Below, piece by piece: positions 7,694 through 14,580 of a stretch of DNA of 21,512 nucleotides. Numbering within the stretch: the first letter of the stretch is position 1; each line of letters begins with the position of its first letter. The stretch comes from CAYTED01 sp964404075. Its GTDB lineage: Bacteria; Patescibacteriota; Minisyncoccia; Moranbacterales; UBA1568. The stretch is from contig CAYOIM010000014.1 of NCBI GenBank assembly GCA_964404075.1, forward strand, positions 1-21,512. The letters run 5' to 3'. The translations under genes and the position numbers were made by a program. The notes below the pieces were generated by a model. The model was not told where the DNA came from. It did no database searches and saw only the letters and a program-made list of their open reading frames with translations.

Positions 7694-7815
7694 AGCGGTC
7701 GTTCCGCTGTCTCAGCGGTGCGTCCGCTGTTTGAGATTTTTCGCTGAGAATTTTTTACAGCGGACGCACCGCTCCAAAAGCGGAGCGACCGTTATAAAAA
7801 ATGTGCGTCCGCTGT
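7694..7815. repeat. Double-hairpin intergenic repeat, copy A (inverted pair)
   Basis: Left unit 7694-7728: outer stem AGCGGTCG/CGTCCGCT, inner stem CCGCT/AGCGG. Right unit 7759-7793: outer stem AGCGGACG/CGACCGTT, inner stem CCGCT/AGCGG. The two units are reverse complements of each other, so the whole can also fold as one long palindrome. A third partial arm, GTGCGTCCGCTGT, follows at 7803-7815. TTTTTACAGCG precedes the right unit and also occurs at 7676-7686. The rest of the 412-bp gap 7583-7994 holds the terminator at 7598-7649, AT-rich filler, and the promoter and leader of the next gene. I see no gene in it. Confidence 0.85.
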
Positions 7816-7864
7816 TTCAAACCAATCCCTTCTTTTTGCTTTATAAAAGCCATATTCTCCACTA

Positions 7865-7893
7865 TTGACAAAAGAGCTTTTTTGGAGTATACT
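7865..7893 (+). promoter_or_regulatory. Near-consensus sigma70-type promoter
   Basis: TTGACA (7865-7870), a 17-bp spacer, then TATACT (7888-7893). The predicted start near 7900 gives a leader of about 95 nt before the ATG at 7995. The first 12 bases (TTGACAAAAGAG) are identical to those of the promoter at 4398. Confidence 0.85.
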
Positions 7894-7939
7894 GGTAGGT
7901 TCTGATACATGGGGTATTGGGACAAGTTTTCTACTCGGA

Positions 7940-7990
7940 TTTCGGATTGGTCTCCGGAATTCATTTTCGCCACTCAGTGGCAAAGGAGGA
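7940..7990 (+). promoter_or_regulatory. Structured 5' leader with two hairpins and a strong Shine-Dalgarno
   Basis: Hairpin 1 is TTTCGGA/TCCGGAA (7940-7946, 7953-7959; loop TTGGTC). Hairpin 2 is GCCAC/GTGGC (7969-7973, 7977-7981; loop TCA). AAGGAGGA (7983-7990) starts one base after hairpin 2, four bases before the ATG at 7995. No known riboswitch class is recognised. It may stabilise the mRNA or gate the ribosome site. Confidence 0.55.
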
Positions 7991-7994
7991 AATC

Positions 7995-8861
7995 ATGACC
8001 AAGTTCTTCACAGCCGCTTTGGCGGCAATCGCAGTATCGGCATCGGCCATGGCGGCGACTTTCCATGTCCCGCCAAACGCTACCGTCACCGGTTCGCCGG
8101 ATGGGACTATTTCCTGGTCCGGTGTGTCTATCGGAAGTGTTGTTCATTTTCGGGATACCAACTCGGCTCCGGTCGAATACAAGGTCGGCGGGGCGACTAC
8201 CGGTAGCGTCAAGCTTCAGGAAGTTGCTTCTTACGGTGGGCGTTTCCAGCTCATCGACGGGAATGGCAATTGGGCATACCTCAGTCCGCAAGGTGCGCGT
8301 TTCAATGCTGTCGGCATTCGCGTTGAGTGCTCGCATCCCGACGGATGCGCGCTCGAGATCGATCTCAAGGCGCGACCGGTTCCGGCGGCGGCGGTAGCAC
8401 CGACCGGTGTCTACTATGGCCAGCCGGCGACGCAGCAAGTCGCAGCCGTTCCGGTTGTGGCTTACCAGGCGCAGGCAGTTCCTGCGGCCGTCGTGGCACC
8501 CGCTCCGCCCGCGCAACAGCGTATACAACAGCCCGGTTACGAGTGGAAACTCGTGCCGACCGCGCCTGCGCCGACGGTGGTGGTGACACCGCCCGTCAAG
8601 AAGGTTGTCGTCGCCAAGAAGGTCGATGACGGCTGTGTCGCGGGCAAGCCGATCGAGACGAAGGATGGCACGATCCAGTGCATTCCCAAGGTCTTGACCC
8701 GTATCGGTGATGCACCGAAGCCGGTCGAAGCGGCTCCTGCTACTCCGCCGGCAGCTTCGGCACCGGCAACAGCGCCCGCCGCTCCGGCAGCCAAGGAACC
8801 CGCCGCAGGCCCTACCGCTCCGCCTGCCGCAACGGCGGCACCCGCCGTCAAGAAGGGATAA
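7995..8861 (+). CDS. Secreted Pro/Ala-rich protein with N-terminal beta domain, unknown family
   Basis: Unknown family, 288 residues. Residues 1-20 are an Ala-rich signal peptide with cleavage site A-M-A. Residues 21 to about 125 form a beta-rich domain (FHVPPNATVTGSPDGTISW...GSVVHF...EYKVGG) ending in VECSHPDGC, with Cys112 and Cys118 well placed for a disulfide. The remainder is extended Pro/Ala/Val sequence interrupted by a small segment with Cys214 and Cys229, and ends in a Pro/Ala tail and KKG. There is no membrane span after the signal peptide and no lipobox. The frame is open upstream to 7917, but the strong Shine-Dalgarno and the signal peptide fix the start at 7995. It has its own strong promoter, structured leader and terminator, so it is probably an abundant monocistronic surface or secreted protein. 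Its build resembles that of the protein at 6122-7582. Confidence 0.8.
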   Translation: MTKFFTAALAAIAVSASAMAATFHVPPNATVTGSPDGTISWSGVSIGSVVHFRDTNSAPVEYKVGGATTGSVKLQEVASYGGRFQLIDGNGNWAYLSPQGARFNAVGIRVECSHPDGCALEIDLKARPVPAAAVAPTGVYYGQPATQQVAAVPVVAYQAQAVPAAVVAPAPPAQQRIQQPGYEWKLVPTAPAPTVVVTPPVKKVVVAKKVDDGCVAGKPIETKDGTIQCIPKVLTRIGDAPKPVEAAPATPPAASAPATAPAAPAAKEPAAGPTAPPAATAAPAVKKG

Positions 8862-8878
8862 TTCCCTTCTCTCAACCT

Positions 8879-8920
8879 CGAGCCCGGACATGATTCTATG
8901 TTCCGGGCTCGAATTCTTTC
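8879..8920 (+). terminator. Strong GC-rich Rho-independent terminator
   Basis: A 10-bp stem CGAGCCCGGA (8879-8888) / TCCGGGCTCG (8902-8911) with a 13-nt loop that can add CAT/ATG pairs, followed by T-rich AATTCTTTC. It isolates the Pro/Ala-rich gene from the ligase gene. Confidence 0.75.
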
Positions 8921-8946
8921 TTCTATAATACTTTCCTGTTTCGCGA

Positions 8947-8952
8947 TATAAT
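8947..8952 (+). promoter_or_regulatory. Possible -10 box for the ligase gene
   Basis: A perfect TATAAT at 8947-8952 lies 15 nt before the ATG at 8968, and a second TATAAT lies at 8924-8929. Neither has a recognisable -35 box or a TGN extension, so the promoter is plausible but weakly supported. Confidence 0.4.
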
Positions 8953-8967
8953 GAAGCGGATACATGT

Positions 8968-10434
8968 ATGTCATCATCTTACACAATTTTTCCCGTGACC
9001 GCCTTTCAAGAAAAAATAATTTTCTTTGCTTTAGTGTTTCTCCTTGGGATGGTTTCTCTCATCGGTGCGACGCTTGGCGCGACGCCGAGTATTCTGTTTC
9101 TCTTCGCTCTCGGCATTTCTTTTCTCCTCGCCTTGCTCTTCCCTCGTCCGGTCGTATGGGCGATGATGACACTCACGATTCTCTTCGAGCGGTTTTTCAC
9201 TCTGCAACCACTCGTATTCGGAAAGAGCGTCGTGAAACTCTATCCGATCGACATGATGATACTCGGTCTCCTCGGAGCGCTCTTCGTGCAGTGGCTTCTG
9301 TTTCATCATCGGAAGAAGACTCTGCCATGGTCGGATATTTGGCTTCTCCTTTTTTTCGGTTATATTACTTTGCTCTTTTTGTTTTCGGTATTCGGTATCG
9401 CGGGGAGTGAGTCCTCAGTCGCTTTCAGCACTTGGAAGCAATATGTTTTCTATGCATCGATCTTTTTTCTCGTTCGTTTGGCGGTGACATCTCTCGATGA
9501 TCTGAAAATATTTGCGAAAGTGATGCTTGGTTCCATTATGAGCGCCATCATTTTTCTCATGATTGGTATGGTGCGTGGAGAGGGACTTTGGAGCGAATAT
9601 ACGCCACTTTCTACAGCTGGGGTACGCATCCTCGCCTTCCCGCATGCTTTGTTTTTTTCTCTCGCATTGATGGTCTCATTCCTCCTTCTCTCGACGGATG
9701 TCATTCGTGGCAAATGGCGGACGGCATTGTTTACTCTCGTACCACTCCTCTCCATCGGTATCATCGGATCACTCATGAGGCACCTGTGGCTCGCTCTCGG
9801 GGTGGCATTCATCATTGGATTACTCCTCCTTCCGATCAAACATTGGAGCCGGTTCATACGAAATGGTGGTGCCTACCTCGGAATGCTCTCGGTATTCGCT
9901 CTGCTCTTTCTCTCGATACTCTCGCTTATGCCGCACAGCTCACTCACGGAGAGGATATGGTATTCAATCGACATTGTCTCGACCCGCATCACTTCCATCG
10001 GTGATACCTATGATGAGAGCGCGGCGTGGCGCGGTGCCGTCTGGCAGAGCGCATTCGCTCGTTTCGCCGAACATCCCCTCATCGGTATCGGTCTCGGGAA
10101 CAGCGTCCCGGTCGAGCTCGGGGAGTATCGGGATATCATTGAGGTACGCAATATCCATAATTCCTGGTTCGCACTCATCGTACAGACGGGACTCATCGGG
10201 TCGATGCTGTTTTGTTTGTTTCTCGTGAGCCTTTTCAAGTCAGTGTTTCGATTGAGGGGAGGGGATGAATTGGCGACGCTTTCGCGGGTGATCCTCATCA
10301 CGCTTTCGGCATTTTTCGTGGTCGTGTTTTTCTTCCAGCCGTATCTCGAGACGAATCTCCTTTCTCTCTTCTTTTGGGCACTGCTCGGGTTGATGGCGAT
10401 ACTTTCGCGAAAAGATTTTTTTGGACGAATCTAA
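8968..10434 (+). CDS. O-antigen ligase / polymerase-like membrane protein (Wzy_C/WaaL family)
   Basis: A polytopic cytoplasmic-membrane protein predicted to polymerise or ligate lipid-linked glycan repeat units on the outer face. The 488 residues contain about 12 hydrophobic helices. The family's central periplasmic loop and signature are visible: FARFAEHPLIGIGLGNSVP near residues 365-383, then a conserved-looking IHNSWFALIVQTGLIG near 400-415, followed by the last helices. A basic tail ends the protein. The start at 8968 has no Shine-Dalgarno. An out-of-frame ATG lies at 8964. The stop precedes the glycosyltransferase start at 10439 by four bases, so they form an operon. Whether it is a Wzy polymerase, a ligase, or attaches glycans to protein cannot be told from sequence. 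Confidence 0.85.
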   Translation: MSSSYTIFPVTAFQEKIIFFALVFLLGMVSLIGATLGATPSILFLFALGISFLLALLFPRPVVWAMMTLTILFERFFTLQPLVFGKSVVKLYPIDMMILGLLGALFVQWLLFHHRKKTLPWSDIWLLLFFGYITLLFLFSVFGIAGSESSVAFSTWKQYVFYASIFFLVRLAVTSLDDLKIFAKVMLGSIMSAIIFLMIGMVRGEGLWSEYTPLSTAGVRILAFPHALFFSLALMVSFLLLSTDVIRGKWRTALFTLVPLLSIGIIGSLMRHLWLALGVAFIIGLLLLPIKHWSRFIRNGGAYLGMLSVFALLFLSILSLMPHSSLTERIWYSIDIVSTRITSIGDTYDESAAWRGAVWQSAFARFAEHPLIGIGLGNSVPVELGEYRDIIEVRNIHNSWFALIVQTGLIGSMLFCLFLVSLFKSVFRLRGGDELATLSRVILITLSAFFVVVFFFQPYLETNLLSLFFWALLGLMAILSRKDFFGRI

Positions 10435-10438
10435 AGGT

Positions 10439-11638
10439 ATGCGCATACTCGAAGTCAATAAATTTTTCTACATGAGGCGGGGGGCGGAACGGCATTTCCT
10501 CGATCTCATCGCATTGCTCAAAAAGAATGCTCACGAGGTTGCTGTTTTCTCTATGCGACATCCGGAGAATTTGGCATCGGAATGGGAGCGATATTTCGTC
10601 TCGCATGTCGGGTATAATGACGATGATTCGACCTTCTGGGAAAGAGTTATCGGAATGGGGAGATTGTTTTGGTCTTTCGAGGCGAGGAGGAATTTCCACC
10701 GGCTCCTCATTGATTTTAAGCCAGATGTGGTTCATGTGCACAATGCGTATCATCAGCTCTCGCTCTCATTTTTCCCGCTCGTGGAGCAGTTAGGCGTTCC
10801 GTTTCTCATGACAGTACATGACTACGCGATGATTTCTCCCGACAAAGATGCGTACTATCCGGAGGTCGGTCAGCAGTATTGGAAATTTCTTCGGGTGAAA
10901 AAATACGGATTCGGAAAGCGACTCCTGCTCGTGCTGAAAAAATACTGGGAGGATTTCTTTGGTTTCTATGATGCTGTTGATCGATTCATCGTGCCGAGTC
11001 ATTTCGTTGAACAAATACTTCTTTCCGCGGGCATATCGAAGAATCGGATTGTGGTCATCCCACATTTCATTTCGGAGCAGGATGTCGCTCCCAAAGAGAT
11101 TGTTGATTTCGAGATCCCTGAAAAATATCTCTTCTCTTTCGGCGCCCTCTCGTATGAGAAGGGTATAGAGACACTCCTTCATCTTTCTACCGAGATAAAA
11201 ATTCCTATTGTGTTTGCCGGACGCATGGAAGGGGCATTTGATTTCGAGAAATATCCCTTTGTGAAATATATCGGTACGCGGACGAAAGGAGAACTCCAGA
11301 CGCTTATACGAAAATCCATGGCGGTCGTCTCCGCATCGACTCTGCCTGAGACATTCGGACTTACCGCTCTCGAGACGATTGCCCTCGGGAAGCTTTATTT
11401 CGCACTGGATCGCGGAGCATTATCTGAAATCATCCGAAATGGAGAAAATGGATTCCTCGCGAAGAATCAGGAGATGCTTGCTGATGTGGTACGGAAATTT
11501 CTTGCTGGGGAAATCATTTTTTCGGATGATGACGAGATACGGAGACGCGTGGAGGAACGGTTCGGATCATCGGTATATCTCGCTCAGTTCAAGGTTCTTG
11601 TGGGGGCTCTGACGACGAAAATCATTGACAAGAGGTGA
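10439..11638 (+). CDS. GT4-family glycosyltransferase
   Basis: A GT-B fold retaining glycosyltransferase that adds a sugar from a nucleotide-sugar donor to a lipid-linked glycan at the inner face of the membrane. The 399-residue product has the N-terminal Rossmann half (MRILEVNKFFYMRRGAERH, then DVVHVHNAYHQ and MTVHDYAM). Its C-terminal donor half contains FSFGALSYEKGIETLL, VFAGRMEG and the E-x7-E motif PETFGLTALE with Glu304 and Glu312. A TTG at 10421 in frame would overlap the ligase stop, but the ATG at 10439 gives the normal N-terminus, with a weak AAAGG just before it. Four bases separate it from the ligase gene. The sugar and linkage are unknown. Confidence 0.9.
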   Translation: MRILEVNKFFYMRRGAERHFLDLIALLKKNAHEVAVFSMRHPENLASEWERYFVSHVGYNDDDSTFWERVIGMGRLFWSFEARRNFHRLLIDFKPDVVHVHNAYHQLSLSFFPLVEQLGVPFLMTVHDYAMISPDKDAYYPEVGQQYWKFLRVKKYGFGKRLLLVLKKYWEDFFGFYDAVDRFIVPSHFVEQILLSAGISKNRIVVIPHFISEQDVAPKEIVDFEIPEKYLFSFGALSYEKGIETLLHLSTEIKIPIVFAGRMEGAFDFEKYPFVKYIGTRTKGELQTLIRKSMAVVSASTLPETFGLTALETIALGKLYFALDRGALSEIIRNGENGFLAKNQEMLADVVRKFLAGEIIFSDDDEIRRRVEERFGSSVYLAQFKVLVGALTTKIIDKR

Positions 11639-11653
11639 AAAAGGTGGTATATG
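11625..11653 (+). promoter_or_regulatory. Candidate promoter over the end of the glycosyltransferase gene
   Basis: TTGACA (11625-11630) lies inside the glycosyltransferase coding end, followed by a 17-bp spacer and TATATG (11648-11653) with a TGG extension. The -35 box is perfect and the -10 box is poor in its last two bases. It is well placed to drive the small-protein pair at 11697-12229. Confidence 0.5.
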
Positions 11654-11696
11654 TATATCATTGCTTTTTAACATTTTTCGACGGAGGATACGCGTA

Positions 11697-11834
11697 ATGC
11701 AGGATCCTTTCGAGGAGCAACAGCGGCTGGTTCGGCGGGTACAGTGGGCGTTTCGGAACTTCCATATGGTGCTCGCTGGTTCGGCGGTAATCTGTTTTGT
11801 TGTTCAAATCGCCCTCACGGGCATTCTTTCCTAA
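11697..11834 (+). CDS. 45-residue single-pass membrane protein
   Basis: A small protein of unknown family: a charged N-terminal half (MQDPFEEQQRLVRRVQWAFRN) and one hydrophobic span at about residues 25-44 (LAGSAVICFVVQIALTG). CGGAGGA at 11682-11688 is a strong Shine-Dalgarno 9 nt before the ATG, which decides the start over an open frame extending back to 11625. The next gene begins 11 bases after the stop, with its own Shine-Dalgarno, so this is a two-gene unit. It may be a small subunit or partner of the downstream membrane protein. That it is a real gene rests on the Shine-Dalgarno, the span and the tight spacing. Confidence 0.7.
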   Translation: MQDPFEEQQRLVRRVQWAFRNFHMVLAGSAVICFVVQIALTGILS

Positions 11835-11845
11835 GGGGGAAAAAG

Positions 11846-12229
11846 ATGGATAAGATTTTTGGATTTGTTCGGAGGGAGTGGTTCCCGATTATGATTCTTT
11901 GCGTTCTGGCGTACGCCATATGGGGCGACCATGGACAGAAGAAGGACATCTATACCAAGGGAGGTGTAAGTATCACCTTGGTTTCATCAGCTGATGCCTC
12001 TATGAAAGTCATTGGTGAAGCATTAGAGAAAGACCAGTGGATATACAATGGGCGATGTAATAATTGTCCCCAGTTCGTAGTCACCCTTGATTCAAGGAGT
12101 GGAGTGTATAAGATTCTCGACCTAAGGGAAGATATGGTGTTTGGGTATTTTTCTGATCCGGAAGAGGTCTATTGGCAGATCCAGGATATCCAGAAAGATA
12201 TCGGAACAAAAAGTAGAATCCGCATGTAG
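11846..12229 (+). CDS. Membrane-anchored protein with CNNC motif, unknown family
   Basis: Unknown family, 127 residues. A short basic N-terminus precedes one membrane span at about residues 12-26 (WFPIMILCVLAYAIWG). The rest should lie outside the cytoplasm: a beta-leaning segment (GGVSITLVSSADASMKVIG), then CNNC (Cys71, Cys74) in GRCNNCPQFVVTLD, and a C-terminal helix. The CxxC could form a disulfide, bind metal or have redox activity, but no thioredoxin fold is evident. AAGGGGGA at 11833-11840 overlaps the previous stop and is a strong Shine-Dalgarno for the ATG at 11846. A terminator follows at 12256-12292. A CxxC also occurs at the end of the protein at 6122-7582, but a link is not established. 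Confidence 0.75.
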   Translation: MDKIFGFVRREWFPIMILCVLAYAIWGDHGQKKDIYTKGGVSITLVSSADASMKVIGEALEKDQWIYNGRCNNCPQFVVTLDSRSGVYKILDLREDMVFGYFSDPEEVYWQIQDIQKDIGTKSRIRM

Positions 12230-12255
12230 CGTCGAAGACATGCATGTTGCTGAAG

Positions 12256-12292
12256 CGGAGTGTGATTCGAAAGGATCGCGCTCTGTTTTTTT
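12256..12292 (+). terminator. Rho-independent terminator of the small-protein unit
   Basis: An 11-bp RNA stem CGGAGTGTGAT (12256-12266) / ATCGCGCTCTG (12275-12285) with several G-U pairs, an 8-nt loop, then seven T (12286-12292). Confidence 0.7.
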
Positions 12293-12293
12293 A

Positions 12294-12338
12294 TTCCTGC
12301 AAGGCAGGAACATCTAGATCCTGGGTCAAGCTCGGGAT
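12294..12338. repeat. Pair of small palindromes in the convergent gap
   Basis: A perfect 7-bp hairpin TTCCTGC/GCAGGAA (12294-12300, 12304-12310; loop AAG) is followed by an 8-bp hairpin ATCCTGGG/CTCGGGAT (12318-12325, 12331-12338; loop TCAAG) and then GACA. The second closely resembles the ATCCCGGGTCAAGCCCGGGAT-type intergenic palindrome seen in many proteobacterial and other genomes. That resemblance is from memory, not a search. Confidence 0.6.
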
Positions 12339-12361
12339 GACAAAAGGTGGTGCTCTGAGAT

Positions 12362-12404
12362 ACAGCGGTCGCACCCCTCCAAAAGCGGAACGACCGTTCC
12401 GCTT
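12362..12404. repeat. Double-hairpin intergenic repeat, copy B (single unit)
   Basis: Unit 12364-12398 has the outer stem AGCGGTCG/CGACCGTT of the family, but the inner stem is changed to CCCCT against AGCGG. The right part can also form a different perfect 10-bp hairpin, AAGCGGAACG/CGTTCCGCTT (12383-12392, 12395-12404; loop AC). It ends eight bases before the acs stop codon and could act as its 3' hairpin on the - strand, though no long T-tract follows. Confidence 0.8.
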
Positions 12405-12411
12405 CATGCAC

Positions 12412-14523
12412 CTATTTTCCAAACATGATCCGGGCATCGAGGATGCGGAAGTCCTTGGCATGCTCCGTGACGACGAGCGGATTGATGTCGATTTCGGAAA
12501 TCTCTGGGAAATCGACGACGAGTCGAGAGAGTCGACCGAGGCACTGCGCGAGCGCGTCGATATCGATACCTGCCTGTCCGCGTGCGCCGGCGAGGAGTGG
12601 GTAGGACTTCAATTCTCTTATCATGGCGTTCGCGTTTTCGCTATCGAGCGGTGCGAAACGGAATGCCGTATCTTTGAATATCTCGACGAAGATACCCCCG
12701 AGTCCGACCATGAGGAGCTTGCCGAGACCCGGTTCATCCTTCATGCCGAGAATGATTTCTTTGCCGCCCGGTTTCGCCATTTCGACGATGACCGCACCAT
12801 CGAGCCGCGCGGTCGGGATTTTCTCCGTGACATTTCGGAGGAGGGTATCATAGGCATCACTCGCCTGTTCCGGAGCGACACCGAGCATGACCCCGCCCGC
12901 ATCACTCTTGTGCAGGATATCGGGAGAAATTATTTTCAGGGCGACGGGACCGTCGATCATGAGAGCGGCGGCACCGGCTTCGGTCGCCGAACGCACCTCG
13001 TAACTCCGGAGAATCGGGAATCCGTATGCGGAGAGGACGGCATACCCCTCGCTTTCCGTGAGACGATCACGGCCTTCTTTTCTCGCGAGCGCGATGATGT
13101 CGTGCGCTTTCACGGCGTCGATGTCCGGAAAGGAGAACATTGTCGATACGATCGCCTTTTTCGATTTCGAGAAAGCGTATATGCCCCCGAGCGTTTCCGC
13201 GGCTTCTTCCGGATAAGTGAAGAGCGCGATATCGGATTTTCGCAGGAGTTCGCTCCCTTTTTTGAGCGCGTCTTTTCCGGCGAAGACGGCGAGCACGGGT
13301 TTTTTGGATTGCTCCTTGGCGCGGATGATCGCACTGGCCGTTCCGATGGCATCGGTCATGCTCTGCGGCGTGACGATGACGATCATCGCATCCACCTGCG
13401 CATCGCTTCCGATGATATCGAGCGTATGGGTATAGCGATCGGCGAGCGCATCACCGAGGACATCGATCGGATTTTTCGTGCTTGCCGCGGGCGGGAGGAA
13501 TTCCATGAGGCGAGCTTGCGTTTCCGTCGAGAGGGTCGCGAGCGAGAGATCGTTTTGGATGAGCGCGTCCGTCGCGAGGACGCCGAGTCCGCCGGCATTG
13601 GTCACGATGGCGACGCGATTTCCCGCGAGGGGCGGATTCTTCGAGAAGCCTTCGAGGAGATTTTTCAGGTGGTTCATGCTCTGCGCGCGGATGGCGCCTC
13701 CTTGGCGGATGAGCGCGTCATAGGCGGCATCGCTTCCGGCAAGCGATCCGGTATGCGAGCTCGATGCCTTGGTGCCCGCAGGAGTCGTACCGGATTTGAG
13801 GATGATGACCGGTTTCGGATCCGGAAGCGAGAGCAGACTTTGGCTGGATGCCATGAAATGTTCCGCCGACGAGATATCTTCGGAATAGAGCGCGACGACC
13901 TTCGTCGATGCGTCCTCTTTCGCCCAGTTAAGAAAATCCTTTTCCGCGAGAACGGTTTTGTTGCCGACGCTCGCGAAGATCGAGAAGCCGAGTTCGGCAT
14001 GCGTGAGGTCGAGGAGCGCGGTCGAGAGAGCGCCGCTCTGGGAGAAGAAGGCGATGCTTCCTTTTTTCGGCATGAGTTTTGCCGATGCGAATGAGGCATT
14101 GAGCGAGAGCGATGGCGCGAGATAGCCGAGGCAATTCGGTCCGAGAACCGATATGCCGAATTCCTGCGCGATGTGGACGATATCTTCCTCAAGTTTTGCT
14201 CCGAGCGCTCCGGTTTCCTTGAATCCCGCTGAGATGATGACGGCGGAACCGATACCTTTTTCTCCGGCTTCACGGAGGACGGCGGGGACGATTTTCGCCG
14301 GGACGATGACGATGGCGAGCTCGGGCGTCTCGCTGATGTCTCTCAGGCTGTCGAAACAGCGGCGATTGAAAAGTTTTTCTGCCTTGGGATTGACGAGGAA
14401 TACTTCGCCGGTATAGCCGCCGAAGAGGATATTGTGCGTGAGATCGTTGCCGACGCTCCCTGCGGTCGTCGAGGCGCCGATGATGACGATGGATTTCGGT
14501 CGGAAGAGTTTTTGCAAGGACAT
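12412..14523 (-). CDS. acdA: ADP-forming acetyl-CoA synthetase (acyl-CoA synthetase, NDP-forming), fused alpha-beta
   Basis: Predicted to convert acetyl-CoA (or another acyl-CoA), ADP and phosphate to the acid, ATP and CoA: substrate-level phosphorylation in a fermenter. The 703-residue product has, in order, a CoA-binding Rossmann domain (SIVIIGASTTAGSVGNDL, residues 11-28), CoA-ligase domains with GPNCLGY and FSQSGALSTALL, the catalytic His257 in SSHTGSLAGSD, and a C-terminal ATP-grasp domain from about residue 480 with His538 in ILHKSDAGGV. These match the two active-site histidines described for the Pyrococcus enzyme (His257-alpha and His71-beta). The ATG at 14523 gives the family start MSLQKLFRPKS. 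Upstream in-frame starts at 14562 and 14589 overlap the promoter region and are rejected. The exact acyl substrate is not shown. It is the only - strand gene here. Confidence 0.95.
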   Translation of the reverse strand: MSLQKLFRPKSIVIIGASTTAGSVGNDLTHNILFGGYTGEVFLVNPKAEKLFNRRCFDSLRDISETPELAIVIVPAKIVPAVLREAGEKGIGSAVIISAGFKETGALGAKLEEDIVHIAQEFGISVLGPNCLGYLAPSLSLNASFASAKLMPKKGSIAFFSQSGALSTALLDLTHAELGFSIFASVGNKTVLAEKDFLNWAKEDASTKVVALYSEDISSAEHFMASSQSLLSLPDPKPVIILKSGTTPAGTKASSSHTGSLAGSDAAYDALIRQGGAIRAQSMNHLKNLLEGFSKNPPLAGNRVAIVTNAGGLGVLATDALIQNDLSLATLSTETQARLMEFLPPAASTKNPIDVLGDALADRYTHTLDIIGSDAQVDAMIVIVTPQSMTDAIGTASAIIRAKEQSKKPVLAVFAGKDALKKGSELLRKSDIALFTYPEEAAETLGGIYAFSKSKKAIVSTMFSFPDIDAVKAHDIIALARKEGRDRLTESEGYAVLSAYGFPILRSYEVRSATEAGAAALMIDGPVALKIISPDILHKSDAGGVMLGVAPEQASDAYDTLLRNVTEKIPTARLDGAVIVEMAKPGGKEIILGMKDEPGLGKLLMVGLGGIFVEIFKDTAFRFAPLDSENANAMIRELKSYPLLAGARGQAGIDIDALAQCLGRLSRLVVDFPEISEIDINPLVVTEHAKDFRILDARIMFGK

Positions 14524-14550
14524 ATCGGTTTTTTTTATTTTCTTTCTTTC

Positions 14551-14580
14551 ATTGTACCTCATGAATGACACTCTTGACAA
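14551..14580 (-). promoter_or_regulatory. Promoter of the acetyl-CoA synthetase gene
   Basis: On the - strand: TTGTCA (complement of 14575-14580), an 18-bp spacer, and TACAAT (complement of 14551-14556), five of six matches each. The predicted start lies about 20 nt before the ATG at 14523. Its -35 box overlaps that of the + strand promoter at 14574. Confidence 0.6.

Noticed and set aside
7583..7864. A CRISPR array suggested by repeated GCGGTCG-type words
   Set aside because: The repeats are inverted and adjacent, not regularly spaced direct repeats with unique spacers, and no cas gene is present.
8964..9410. A 148-codon frame starting four bases before the ligase gene
   Set aside because: It runs in another frame across the conserved ligase, with no domain and no start signal.
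12244..14094. A 616-codon open frame on the + strand opposite the acetyl-CoA synthetase gene
   Set aside because: It is antisense to a fully conserved enzyme gene, its translation is charged low-complexity sequence with no domain, and it has no promoter or ribosome site. The bias of codons in the real gene explains it.
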